Source of the DNA: Hydnum rufescens UP504
Lineage: Eukaryota > Basidiomycota > Agaricomycetes > Cantharellales > Hydnaceae
Assembly (NCBI GenBank): GCA_014904985.1
Contig: MU129100.1
Span: forward strand, 23,881 to 65,490
DNA length: 41,610 nt
Reading direction: 5' to 3'
Numbering within the stretch: the first letter of the stretch is position 1; each line of letters starts with the position of its first letter. Below the pieces are notes generated by a model. That model ran no database searches and was not told the origin of the DNA. It saw only the letters and a program-made list of their open reading frames with translations. Shown here piece after piece: positions 21,209-33,158 of the stretch. The translations under genes were made by a program, and so were the position numbers.

Positions 21209-24155
21209 CTAACGTTCAGCCTCTACATCGGTATCCCAACACCATTCACCTTCACCGGTTTCCAAGCTAAGCTCATACCCCTTGTTCTTGTTGGGTGCCG
21301 CGCGGCCGACCCAACTCGCGAACGCCATGAATTCATCGTTTGGTGTAGCTCTGATTGCCCGACGAGATATCTCGGAAAAGAAGCGCCGGGCAATTTCTGT
21401 TCCCTCAGCCTTTGACATCATCGAATATGAGTGGTAGAACGCCCAGAGGACTTCAAATAGTCTAAAGAGAACATCGCATCGAAATATCAATAGCACGAGA
21501 ATGACCGAGACGTACTCATCAATGCGGCGGTCGATCTGCTGCCAAGCTATAACCGCATTAATTCGCCAGCACACCAGAGCCGGATTCAACTCCGAATAAT
21601 CATCGTCTTCATCCAGCTCACAATAAGGCTCCTCACTGCCTGACTCCTTGTCAGCACGGCGAGCTAGCATATTATACAAGATCTCTGGGCCTTCCTCATC
21701 CTCGGAGATGAGCCCATGTTCTACGAAAGCTTGGCGGATCAAGTCAGACGCATAAGCGACAAACGAGGGTGGCATGAATAAATAAAGCTTGATGTCTTCT
21801 GCGTCTGAGAAGACTTCTTTTAGGGTAGGCGCAGAAGAATTTCGTCGGACCAGTCCGGGACCGTCTTGGGAATTGCTCTGGCCCTCCTCTATGAGATCTT
21901 TGAATTCTGGAAGACAGGGAGAGTCAGTTTCAAGCACGGAAGTAGAACGATATACAATCTTGCCATCCTCAAGCGCATCACTAATTTCTGAATCCTCCAG
22001 GTTTTCATAGAGAGCACTGCTCTCCCGCTGGTTGAACCGGACAAGACCATCTTGGAACTCCTTCAAGTCAAAGCCTTCGCTCCATTCATAGGCTGGTAGA
22101 TCGCTATACCCGATAGGACCTCGTCGGTATGAAGAGAACGCAGTATTGCTCTTGTGCACTCTGGACCCGTACTCTGTCATTAAGTATGAATCGTGGCATG
22201 AAGTGCATTGTTCACTTACATGACATTCCCACGCACCCCCTCCCTCCAAAGCTCAACGTGCCTCATTAAGAGCTCGAAACCCGACAGGCAGCCCCCACGA
22301 TAGCGGACAGAAGCAACCTGGGACGGCTCTTCGAGTATGTCATGTGAGACAGACGGCGGTCCGACCTCATGTCTCCACGGGGCGACACTGGAGATAAATC
22401 TGGTTGAGGTAGGTCAAGCGAGTGAATAAATGTCAGTAAGAAATCGGAACAATGGAATGAGTGGCTTTGAAAGAGGGATACTTTTTCATCACAATATGAG
22501 TCCATCGTGCCGCTCTAGCATCGATAGCATCCATGTCAAATAACATGGGCTTAGTACCTTCTCCTTTGTCAGCTTGGCCGTTGGCAGACGCTGCCAACTT
22601 GATTTCATTCAGAGCGTTGAGGTATGAATCAAGAAAACGAAGGCCATATCCCTGAATATCACATCACTCACCACCATAAGGCAAAATTTGAAGATGATCA
22701 TGATCCCCATACCTTGTTTGCGTACTTGAAGAGCCTTCGGGTTGGAACGTGTCAGTAGAATAACAATGAACAGACCCTGTAGCCTCAAGCAAGATCGCAC
22801 CGTTGCTCTTGGGTTTCACGTCTTTCCCCCAAATAGTGGCCTTCGATCAGATGCATCGTGAAGACATTGTATCCAGCTATAACCACCCGAACAAGTTAAT
22901 TGTGCAAGAAATAGACAGAACAACGGAAGGCTCACTCTCCAGCGCGCGCGCAGCCCGAGGGAGCAACCACACCTCCTTTCCGTCCCATCCCATTGCACAT
23001 ATGTCCAGATCGAAGTTCAGCAACACTTCCTTCGGGCTGTTGACCAACTTCAATATAATTTGCACACGCTTGATCGGGTAATTCGAAAAGAATGTGATCG
23101 TGCGCGAATTGCGAACTACGAGTGTTTTATCCTTTGCGGCGGCAGGCAGATTCGATTTCCACACGTCGAATATATGCGAAATCTTCGCATTCGCTTCCAC
23201 TGGTCCAAGGCCGAAGATGTATATGTCAATATCCGAAGACGTATAACTGCCCGCTTGAGCGACGGGGTCGATGCATGATAACGCGGAGAGAACCATTCCT
23301 CCTGCCACAAAAACGTTCGACCAATCCATCCCCTTCAATAACCCACCGGTCAGACTGTGAAAAACGCGACGGAATGCGTCGACAGAAGGTTGAACTTGAA
23401 TGGCATCGGGGCGCATTTCGTTGAGGATTGCACGTCCCGATAACGCGGTCCGCTTGATATTACGCGCGCTGGCAGAGTTGGTTGACATAGGGAAAATGGC
23501 ATTTGAGTGGACAGACCATTTTCACGAGGCCCACCGACCAGTCGGCAATTTTGTGGTCGCGCAACCACCGCTCATTGCGAAGAATCCATTCATCCACATC
23601 GACAGACTGGGGTGCAGAATCGTTGGCAAGGGCAGGGTCACTCTGCGCTGCTCGCAGTGCGGCATAGGGGAGTTTCTCCCAGTTCCAAATCGAATCCTGT
23701 GTAAATTCAAGAGGACTCTTTATAGCCAAGATCGTCTTCACGTCTTCTGAAGGGGTGCGACCGGTGAGAGAGTCGACAGACTTGATGGCCGCAACTTCAG
23801 CAATGGAATCTGTAGGGTTGCCACGATGAGCAGCGTCCGCTTTGGCCTGGGTGTAAATTTCAAGTTGTTGCTCTGAGCAAAACTGGCATAAATCTTCGCA
23901 CACGCGGGAATTTCGGGATTGTCTCGTACCAATGACAGCCCTCCCCAGAGCACCGAGATCGTCGGACCAATCTTTTGATTTTATGAGAGCCTGAAGGGGT
24001 TCACTAGTCGAGGTGGAGATGACAGGCCTACGCGCGAACTCCCAGCCGAAGACAGGGACCAGGCCACCAGGAAGCAGTTCCTGCTTTCGAGGTAGAGCGA
24101 ACATGTTTTCCTGCCTTGAGATAACCAAGAACAAGACACGGACAGAGCGTTCCAC
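21209..24155 (-). CDS. Predicted nucleotidyltransferase-fold protein of a mushroom-expanded family (copy B)
   Basis: Multi-exon gene. The N-terminal exon covers SVDVDEWILRNERWLRDHK. The core has GMDWSNVFVAGGMVL, then SSDIDIYIFGLGP, then VQIILKLVNSPKEVL and NFDLDICAMGWDGKEVW. Later exons read GYNVFTMHLIEGHYLGERR, VFKYANK, GYGLRFLDSYLNALNEIK, and a long acidic C-terminal exon (21,209-22,249) ending GEWCWDTDVEAER. The Gly-Gly followed by D-x-D and a later D fits the metal-binding pattern of polymerase-beta-like nucleotidyltransferases. This is my inference, since the spacing is longer than usual. The conserved ATG at ~24,104 (also in copy A) may be the true start. One extra T at 23,519-23,522 shifts the frame relative to copy A and may be a sequencing error. 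Substrate unknown. Confidence 0.7.
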
Positions 24156-24159
24156 TACC

Positions 24160-25190
24160 CTGGTCTATTTGTACTGTACATACAAAACTGCCCATGGGTA
24201 TCCGTCCCCTCCAAAATCACTTTATTTTTGGGAATTTAGGGCGACTCTTGGGCACGGAAGGACTAATTACTGAAGTTCAAGCAAGGATCACGACCTCGCA
24301 GTATACTGTACCTTGGTGCTGTGGTGCAATCCTTTACAGCAATAGAATCTTCACGATACCACCAAGGATGGAGTTGCGGGCATCTTCCAGATTCTCTAGT
24401 CTGTCGTCTCCCAATGTAGAACCAGAATGGCAGTCTCTGCGTTCCCTGGATGACTGCTGTGTAGGGGTCTTGTACATCGTGGGACGAAGAAAGTCTTTAG
24501 TTACCTGGTGCTTTTTGAAACCCCCCGCGAGTCCGAAACAGCCGATGCCTGAGAAGGGTTTCCGTATCGTTTACCAAGTGTCCAGCCCCGATACCTGCTG
24601 CAAACCGTCAGTAGGATTCAGCAGGGACATCCAGCACCACTTACGTAGGCGGGGAGCGAGGGAGGACAGCGGATGGTCTCGTAGCTAGACCGTCTGTGAA
24701 GAACTAGTCGAGGTCGCATCCAGAAAAGGCCACGAATACATGAACAGGCTAGGGTAGTCTCCCTAGGCAGCCGTCACGCTCTGCGTGACGTCTGCTTCCA
24801 GACGCGGGGGTCTTACTGTTAGGTCCCAATTCGGTGTTAAAGGCCTCCCCCGGAGTTACACAATATATCCGACTTCATGTGACCTGCCCACCCAAGACAA
24901 ACTGCCTCATGTCTCGATTGCTTAAGATGCCTATTTCTCAGGGAGTGCACATCAGCAATAAGCCACCTTCCCCTACCCTTTGAAAGTACACTCCAAGGAA
25001 GACTGATCCCAAGAAAATTGATGGCACATCCAATGCAATCAAAGGCCAACAAGCTGAAATTTCTGTTATTTCTTCAGAAAGCCTTGAATCCTGGTAGATG
25101 TACCATTTACTGCCCGCTCCGGCCCTGAGAAAGAACAAGTCTGCTCTGTTTAGAATAGTACTGATGACTTGTGGTTGCCTGTCATCTAGA
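24160..25190. other. Unassigned stretch
   Basis: No supported gene. A small perfect hairpin, GTCACGC-TCT-GCGTGAC, lies near 24,773-24,790. Composition returns to AT-rich toward the right end. Confidence 0.4.
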
Positions 25191-25191
25191 T

Positions 25192-25696
25192 TACTGTAGT
25201 GTTATGACCTTAGGTCGGCACGTGACTTTACGTAATCCCCAGGCACCGTATTTTGGCCAGTCGTGAGGTGCTTGTGACCTGTGACCGACCCCCGTTTAAG
25301 CACTGCTGTGAGCACACCCATGGAGGCTACCCGGCCTCTAGAGAACAATTCTGATAGTGATGCTGAGCAACCCCACCCAGATGACATTGTTCACGCATCC
25401 CAAACACTATGCCAGATGATGCAATCACATAGTGGATAGTGATGATGACAGTGCCAATGATGAAAATGGGCAGTAATGAGTCTGACTACATTTATTAGAG
25501 TCTGGACAGGTGGCAGAGGGGCAAGCACGAGCTCTGAGGAGGACGGAGCCCTATTTCCATATATGGTAACTCAATTCAATTTGTTGTGACTGTCTAAGTC
25601 ACCCAGCCATTGTGACCTGTGACCGGACCCCTTTTAAGTCTTGTTGGAGGGGTCTTGTGACCTGTGACCACAACCTAAGGTCATAACACTACAGTA
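25192..25696. mobile_element. ~505-bp TA-flanked MITE
   Basis: Terminal inverted repeats of ~22 bp: TACTGTAGTGTTATGACCTT on the left, with its complement AAGGTCATAACACTACAGTA on the right. The outer TA can be a TA target duplication, which would suggest a Tc1/mariner-like MITE. Internally, two direct copies of TGTGACCTGTGACCG-x-CCC near 25,273 and 25,610 are followed by TTTAAG. No coding capacity. Confidence 0.7.
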
Positions 25697-25699
25697 TAT

Positions 25700-26740
25700 T
25701 CCAAAGGGTCTGGAAGTTTATTTTAGATGACTGACAGACTTTCAGATATTTTCTGCTTAAGAGTTACTTGGGATGCAGAGATTCAATGGCCACAATGGTG
25801 ATACATGCTTACCAGGGCAAAGACCAGTCAAAGGTGGCATTTAGTTCACATTGGTGTTGTTTGTGGTGGTTTGCATGTAAATTTCATGAAGTCACCTGAC
25901 TGTGTAGCAAGCCGGATACTTCCAAAATTGGGACCTAACCACCTGTGACTCTTGAAACTTCAGGCTAATTAGCTGGACTGTAGGGGGAGGTGACTCCCAG
26001 CTAATTAGCTGGGTTTTCTTTGTTATCTGTCACTGTCAATGTCACCACAGTAAGCCAGACACAGTGCCCCATTTGGGCATGTGGCAGTATACCTGCATGG
26101 AGCATGAGATTTTTTTAAATCATTTAATCATCTGGCCTAATTGGGTGACCTCTATAATTCTGGTGTTGAGTCCCAGCTCTCCTTACTGTCTCTGACATTG
26201 CTAAGGCTTTGTCCTCAATCTCATCTCTTTTCCATCTGAATTTTTCGGTCTTCTTACTCCTTCCAAGCTCATTCAGACTTCCTTGCCATGTGACGTAAGC
26301 ATGGGTATGTAAGTATTGGACGCATTGGAGTTGACCACAACTGTCAAGCAGGTTTTGCAATATCCTCTACAGAAACTATGTCAAAATCAGCACAGTCTAA
26401 GTGAATGTTTGATTGGGACACCCTCAATACATATAGTGGCCAGGCCAAGTGAGCTCATATGTCTTCAAGTAACTTGGTGTGAACACTGATGCAGCAGAAT
26501 CTGTATTGATTGTACAGGAGATGGCTCCCCTCCATTGTACAATGATGGCATACCGCAAAACTATGATTTAGATCGTGATTCTGACTGGGAAGATGGTGAT
26601 GATAACTTCATGGTGTGGAATTCAACAATTGCAGATGCAATTGAAATGGCTACAGAGGCAGAGCATGAGTCCATCATGCCAACCATGCTTCAAGTTGGGA
26701 CAATTTGTTGATTTTATACACAGGTATACATCCACTCAGT
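25700..26740. other. Unassigned stretch with small palindromes
   Basis: Two copies of CAGCTAATTAGCTG-like palindromes near 25,963 and 25,998. No supported gene. The right end may include decayed N-terminal sequence of the KDZ transposase. Confidence 0.35.
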
Positions 26741-26748
26741 GAGTCAAG

Positions 26749-28566
26749 GAAGGCTCACAGTGGGCAAAGTGAATCCTATTGCAGCAATCGGCCTGGACTG
26801 CCCAAATGGATGATCTTATGGATGCTCTGATATTTTACCAGGCCCAAAGTGCAGACTTACTTTCTGCACATCAGGATCTGAGTGGTCTGCTGAGAGTTCT
26901 CACAATTGACATCTATGGTGCCATTTATTTCTCTACACATCCTCCATACACTTGTTCATGATAACCACACCTGATGCTCTCTTGTCATTGGATATATAGG
27001 TCAATCAGTTCTTGCATTCCCTGTGGTTCCATCCCATGAATATGAGTCTGTCAGCCTTCTCAAGGCTGGGTACTTGTCAATGATGCCCATACAAATGGGT
27101 ATAGCATTTAGTATAAGGTCACTTGACCTATACCTCAGTCTGCATTGAGTTGCTCCATCATTTAGTTCCCAAACCTTTGCTAGGTTCCTTTGTGAACTCC
27201 ATCATGTGGGTGGGGTGGTTGAAAATGAACTTTGATTGATACAATGCTGTGTCTTGATTTTTCAGATTCCTTACTGTCATCAATATCATAAACAAATAAC
27301 TCAAGTATTTGATGTATTGTATCAGCTTACCCAGTGAGTGCAAAGGAGGCTCGATGAAGCACTAGGATGCAATTATCCAAATTATCATGTGCTTCTTGAC
27401 TGTGCTGCCTGTACATATAAGGTATCTAGGGTTTCTATGGTGGTTATGATACCTGACCCCTGCCTAATCCTTAGTTGGGTTTAGCTACAAGATGAGCCAG
27501 TTCTATTGCCATCCATGTTGTTTTCCATGGATGGGAACAACTCACTGAAGTGAGAAGAAGGTGGTAATGCTGATGGGCAACATTTTACATCTGATCTCTG
27601 GATTGATGATGCTGAGAAATTCGTGAACAAGGTTCAATTGCAGAAGAAGACTGCCTTGCTTGCTGAGCCTCCTCTTGGTACCAGGATGGAGGAACTGCCT
27701 GACTCATGTACAACCAACTGGACAAGTGCAATGGCTGATCATGATAAGACACTGTTACCAGTTTTTGAAGAGACTGGGGTATTTGTCATTAGCTGTTGGC
27801 ATCATATTGTGCTAAAGGTAGTTGACATGATTCAGAGTGGAGAATTGTATGTTCTCTCTGGCTCCCCCCTTGTTTCAGTCTAATATATTTGTTTGGGATA
27901 GAGCCAAGTATCCTCTTGCATGTGTGGATCAGGTCAGTCAACTATATGGCTCTGATACATGCATGGGGTACGATGTTGGCTGCAGTTTTGCATCTACTGC
28001 GAAATATTCTCAATTGGGGCCATGTCTGCTTTCGCAAGGCATGAGCTTCATTGTTAGTTCTTTTCATGGTTATGCACATAATCATTTGTGCCAACTCAAC
28101 TGGCTGTCCTTATATCATAATGGAGTTGGAATGGAAGATTTCAAAGGGTATGAGCAGATTTTTTCTGCATCCAATGCCCTTTCCTGTGTCACACATTATG
28201 CTTCTCCATATAATCATTGCCAAGTGATCACCCTCCACTTTGAAAAGTGGAACAATGAAAAGCATGCCAATCTTGGTATGAGAATTTGTATAATGACACA
28301 AACCTGATAATCTAACATTAGGAGCATAGCTGATTTTATTATTGGAAACTATAAAGCCACCCTGAAGGTGCTACATGATGCTCCTCTCACTCTAGAAAAG
28401 TTCTCATACAGTCCCTGGAATATTGATCCAGACATGGCATTCCCAAAATATCAGCAGGAGGAATACACTTTCCTCAAATCTCTGAAAGACGAGCCACCTG
28501 GGGAGTCCATCCCAATACTGTACTTGGAAGCACTGCAGAAATTAGAGGAGACACAGTGTGTTCTTT
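26749..28566 (+). pseudogene. KDZ-type transposase relic
   Basis: Scattered over several frames are the hallmarks of Kyakuja-Dileera-Zisupton transposases of fungi: QQSAWTAQMDDLMDAL near the N-terminus; RRLDEALG; the MDGNNSLK motif near 27,525; NWTSAMADHDKTLLPVFEET; GVFVISCWHHIVLKVVDMI; AKYPLACVDQV; MGYDVGCSF; SSFHGYAHNHLCQL; FSASNALS; and HFEKWNNEKHANLG. KDZ elements are DNA transposons moved by an RNase-H-fold enzyme. At least one apparent intron or frameshift separates each block. A TGA follows MDGNNSLK, and the N-terminal third is heavily decayed, so this copy is dead. I did not find its terminal inverted repeats. Confidence 0.85.
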
Positions 28567-28569
28567 TAT

Positions 28570-29280
28570 TTGTAAATATATGGGTTGTTCCAAGCCCAAT
28601 ATAGTACTTGAGAGTTCTTACACCAACTGGATCAAGGAATCACCTAGATACTCTCGAACTTGCCCATCTACCTGTCTCAGGGGCAGCCCATGGCCCTGAT
28701 CATGAGTGCAATGGATGTTTGCATTCTAATGCGATTGATGCAATGGAATTAGCCCAACATTGTGTCCATGCACTTGAATTTACTCATGGCTTTGCCCCAG
28801 GCTGGTCAGCCATATGGCTTTACCTCAAAAGGAGTACCATTTTGACAAATTTTCATGGCCAGAGAGGGTGAAATTGGGGTTGATGTCAAATGATGATCAA
28901 AAACTGAATTTTGACCTCGGATTGATGGGTTTGACATCAAATTTGACATCAACCATTGTCAACAGCCTGAAGATGAAGGACTTCTCAAATATTCAGTACA
29001 ACCCCATGGCTGTGCATTATGTGCAACTAAGAGTGACAACTCAATAGCTTCGCTCAATCAGATGAAAGAGATCACATAGTACATTGAGTACCACATCAAA
29101 ATACAGGTGGGTGGACCAGGTATAGTTCAATGGGGGGCATGCACAGTAGATTCACCATGAATATACTAGTACATAGGGAAGGAATGATGGAAGAATTTGA
29201 AAGAGTGGCAGAAAGGGGCACAGGTTTGGATGGTAAGAGGAATCAAACAAGCATAATAATGCTTGAAACAGCAAATATTT
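28570..29280. other. Tail of the KDZ relic and unassigned sequence
   Basis: Short open stretches on the plus strand (28,608-28,871 and 28,814-29,047) follow the transposase and may be its decayed C-terminal part. I find no recognisable motif in them. Confidence 0.35.
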
Positions 29281-29289
29281 GAGCATCCC

Positions 29290-31860
29290 TGGTGGTGGTG
29301 AGGGAAGGTGAGGGGATGATGAGGAACAGCATGGCCAGAAGTTCTCAGAATACACTGGAAGTAGATGTGTTGAAAAGCTGTGATTTGGGTGCACAGAACG
29401 CACCCACACACAGCCTGAGAAACAACACCTAGCCCCCAGGGAGGGCACATAGGGGGCCCACCATAACCCCCAAAATGGAATAGATTGAGATAGGCAAATG
29501 GAAGGGGTTCGGTGTTGCATAAAAATTTATCTGACGGATTTTTGGGACGGAATGAAGGGACCAAATAAAATGGAGGCCCAAAGAAGCTGAAAATTCGTCA
29601 GATGACCCCAGGTTATTGTTGAGTGGGAGAGAGGGAAGTGATGAGGGAACTTGGGAAGGCCAAAGGAATTCCCAAATACCACTGGAAAGTAGTTGTGTTT
29701 GGAAAAAAAAGCTGTGATTTTGGGGGTCAAACAAAGGGAAACGGCCAAACCCCAAACACCAAAAGGGCCTGGGAAACAACAAAAACTAACCCCCCCAGGG
29801 GAGGGCAACATGGAATACCCCAAAAACCAGAAATGGGGAGATTTGGAGGGGATAGCAACAGGGAAAAAGGTGGGTCCCGGGTTGGTTTGCATAAAAAATA
29901 TTCTTTGACGGATTTTGGGACGAATGAAGAACAAACATAGAAATGGAACCCAAGAAAACCTGAAATCGTCATTGGATTTGGACCCCCCCAGGTGGGATTG
30001 TTTGGGAAGGATATAGGGGAAGATTGAGGGGAAAAACTTGTGGAGGGCAGAAATCTCAGAATTACACTGGGAAAGGTTAGGTGGTTGTGGAAGGGCTTTG
30101 TGAATTTGGGGTGCCCCCACCAGGGAAAAAAAAACGCACCCCCACCACCCAAAACAAAGGCTCTGAGAAAAAAAAAAAACAACCAAGCCCCCCAGGGAGG
30201 CACCAGGAAAACCAAAAAAGGGAAGGGATATTTGAGGAATAAGCCCCACAAGTTTGAAAAGTGGGGTTTCGTTGTTTGGATTTAAATATTTCTTGACGGG
30301 ATTTTGGACATAATGAGACCCCAAAAAAATGGGAGCCCAAAAGAACGCTGAATCGTCATGATGGACCCCCCCAGGTTGAGGTTGAAGTGGGAGATGAGGG
30401 GAAATGAGAACTGGAGGCCAGAAAAAGGTTCTCAAATTACCACTGGAAGTAAGTTGTGGAAAAAGCTTAATTGGGGCCAAACAAGAAAATTCCAACCAAA
30501 CCAACAACAGCCTAGAAAAACCAACCACCTATAGGGGCCCCCCCCCATGGGGCCCAGTGAACCCAAATAGGAAGATGAGGAAGTGCAGTGAAAAAAAAGG
30601 TCCGGTTCGGGTCGTGTAAATATGCTTGGACGTAATTGCATGAAGAGACGAAATACAGGGAAGCCCAAAACCGCCAAATTGGTCATGATTTTGGGAACCC
30701 CCCCTCAAGGTGTGTGAAGTGGAGGATTTGAGGGGAATAATTTTGGAGGAAACTTTGTGAGCAGGAAAGTTCGCATAATACAACTGGAAGTTAGGTGTGT
30801 TGAAAAAGCTTATTTGGTGGGGCAACAGGGAAATGGTGGAAAAAAACCCAACAAATCAACAAGGCCTTGGGCAACAAAACCACCAGCCAGGGGGGGGCCA
30901 AAGAAACCCAAATGGAGGATTAATAAGCGGCCGTGGAAAGGTTTCATTCGTCCGCGTAAATATGCTTGACGGAATTGGATTGAATAGAAACAAAATAAAT
31001 GGGAGCCCCAAAGAATGCCTAATTTTGGGTCATTGAAATTGGACCCCCCCAAGGTGATGTGATGTGGAAGAGGAAGATGATAAACTTGTGAAGGCCAAAG
31101 AAAGTTTCTTCAATAAAACCACTGGGGAAAAAAGTAAGGTGTTGAAAACTTGATTTGGGGCGCACAGGAAATGAAAACCCACAAAACAGCCTGAGGCAAC
31201 AAAACAACCTAAGCCCCCAGGGGGGGGCCACAGAACCCCAAAAGGGGGGAAGGATTTTGAGGATAGCCAACAGTGGGGGAAAAGTGGTTCGGTGTCGGTT
31301 TGTGTAATATGCTTTGAAGGGAATTGACCGAATGAAACAAAAAAAAGGAGCCCAAGGGATGCTGGAAATTCAAAGGCATTATTTGGGACCCCCCCCCAGG
31401 AGGAAGTGAGGTGGAAGGATGGGAGGGAAGATGGAAACTGTGGAGGGGCCAGAAATTCTTCAGGGAATACCACTTGAAAAAAAGGTTAGGTGTGTGAAAA
31501 AAGGGGCTGTGATTTTGGGGGGAAAACAGGGAATTTTTCACCAAAAATAGGGGGCCCTGAGCAAACAACCCACCTAGCCCCCAAGGGAGCATATGAAACC
31601 CCAAAACAAGGGAAGGAATTGGAGGGCATAGGTGGAGTAATGGAATCAGGTGGTGTTTATTCTTTTGAAGTTAGGGCTGTTGAAGAGGCTGAGGAATTTG
31701 GGCCACAGGAACCGTGCCCCCACACTTTCCAGGGGGGGGCCTATCCAAACAAAAAAAAGCCCAGGGTAACCCCAAGTGGGACCAGCAACATCCACAAATT
31801 TGATGTTGGGGCTGTCTGTTGAAAAGGGCTTGGGGAAACTTTTCAAAACCACCGGCCACT
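29290..31860. repeat. ~340-385-bp tandem repeat array, about 7 degenerate units
   Basis: Landmarks recur in order in each unit: a (A/G)ACCCCCCCAGG tract, AGGCCAGAAAGTTCTCAGAAT-like, CCACTGGAAGTA, a GAAAAAGCTGTGATTTGGG-like segment, CAGCCTGAGAAACAAC, CCCCCAGGGAGGG, and TTTGACGGATTTTGGGACG-like. The last recurs near 29,533, 29,909, 30,294, 30,629, 30,968 and 31,316. Units differ mainly in the lengths of A, G, C and T runs. The long open frame on the minus strand (29,527-30,528) comes from the repeat's lack of stops, not from a gene that I recognise. Confidence 0.75.
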
Positions 31861-31869
31861 TGGCCCCAA

Positions 31870-33060
31870 AATTAAAACAAAATTCCCATAATAAACCACT
31901 GTCCAATAAACCTGGAATCCAGCTATTTTTTTTCTGCCAACTTATAATTTGAATTTCCATTGTTGATATTTCTTTTGTTTCTCTTTCATTTGGCCATGCT
32001 TACTATTTCTTGGTGTGCTTCTGTATACCCATAGGTTTACCCTATTAAAAAAGTTTAAACACCCTCAGGGTTCGTTCCCAATTGTTTCCTTTCCCAATTG
32101 GTACAAAGTACATGTACTTGCCCAATTTATTTACATTTCCCTTGCCGCAGGGGGGGGCCCAGGGTTAGGTTCATCATTTCCATTGTCATTCCCACTGGGC
32201 CCTTTCTTCATATTTCTTTCCTTTTCCCTTTTTGGGCCCCCCACCCCTTTCCTTTTCCTCCTTTTGGGAATTTGGAATTTTTTGGAGGTACCTCCCACCC
32301 AGAGCACACAATTGATTTCCCCTGATCTAACAGGGCATGGACATGCCTACCTGAGAAATATATGTATATCAGGCAGATGGGGCCCCTGGCAGTAGGTTTT
32401 GGAAAACTTTCCAGGACCCCACTGAGTGGGTGGAAAAGAGAAGTATTATTTCATATTTTTTTTTTCTTTGGAGGACAATGGATGCAATCTTGCCCTCCCC
32501 ATTGGAAGAGAATTTTGCTGAAGTTAGGCCTGAAATCCTCAAGGGATTGGGGTTTGATAATTTAGGCACCAAGAATAAACCAGTGTTGTGTTTTGTCCCC
32601 ACAAAAGGAAATTGCTGGTAATTTCAGGGCGGTATGTTCCAGGGGGTTAAATTTGGGAATATAGGGGGAGTACCACTGTACATGTGGCCCTCATGCATCT
32701 GAAAGAAAATTTGAGGTGAACGGGGTCACATGTCAACCCACAAATTCCCATAAACTGGACTTTCAGATGGTGAACAACCAGGGGGGAGGGGTCCACTTGG
32801 GATATAAAGGCACATTTTGGCCTGAATTGGCCCTTCTTAAGGCACTTGCCAAAACCCCCCCAATATGTCTTATGGGAATTTTTTTTCTGGGCATCCCATT
32901 ATTGGGGATCTCTTTTAAGTTCTCCAGTATTTTCCCAGCGTACAAATTGGGAAATAGTTGGGGTTGGGGAGAAATTTGGTAGTTGGCTTTAAAGGTGACT
33001 AATAAAGGAAGATCCCCATATGGATGCCAGAAATTCCATGAAAGACATATTGGGGATTTG
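31870..33060. other. Unassigned, homopolymer-rich stretch
   Basis: T- and G/C-run-rich sequence continuing the style of the preceding array but without its landmarks. No gene supported. Confidence 0.35.
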
Positions 33061-33067
33061 CTCACCT

Positions 33068-33158
33068 TGGTCAGTCATCTAAGCCTACCTAGTTAGGTAC
33101 CACTTCTGGGGCAGATAATGGTACCTAAGGAGGTCCCATCACTATTCCAGCCGAAATG
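33068..33158 (+). repeat. Left ~91-bp inverted repeat bounding hairpin block 1
   Basis: TGGTCAGTCA ... TTAGGTACCACTT ... GCAGATAATGGTACCTAA ... CAGCCGAAATGG matches the reverse complement of 37,882-37,972 over its whole length at roughly 75-80%. It contains its own GGTACC-centred palindrome. Together the two copies enclose the 4.7-kb block 1. Confidence 0.6.

Noticed and set aside
29527..30528. 333-codon open frame on the minus strand
   Set aside because: It lies across the degenerate tandem repeat, shifts register between units and encodes low-complexity Pro/Phe/Gly sequence with no motif; it is explained by lack of stops in the repeat.
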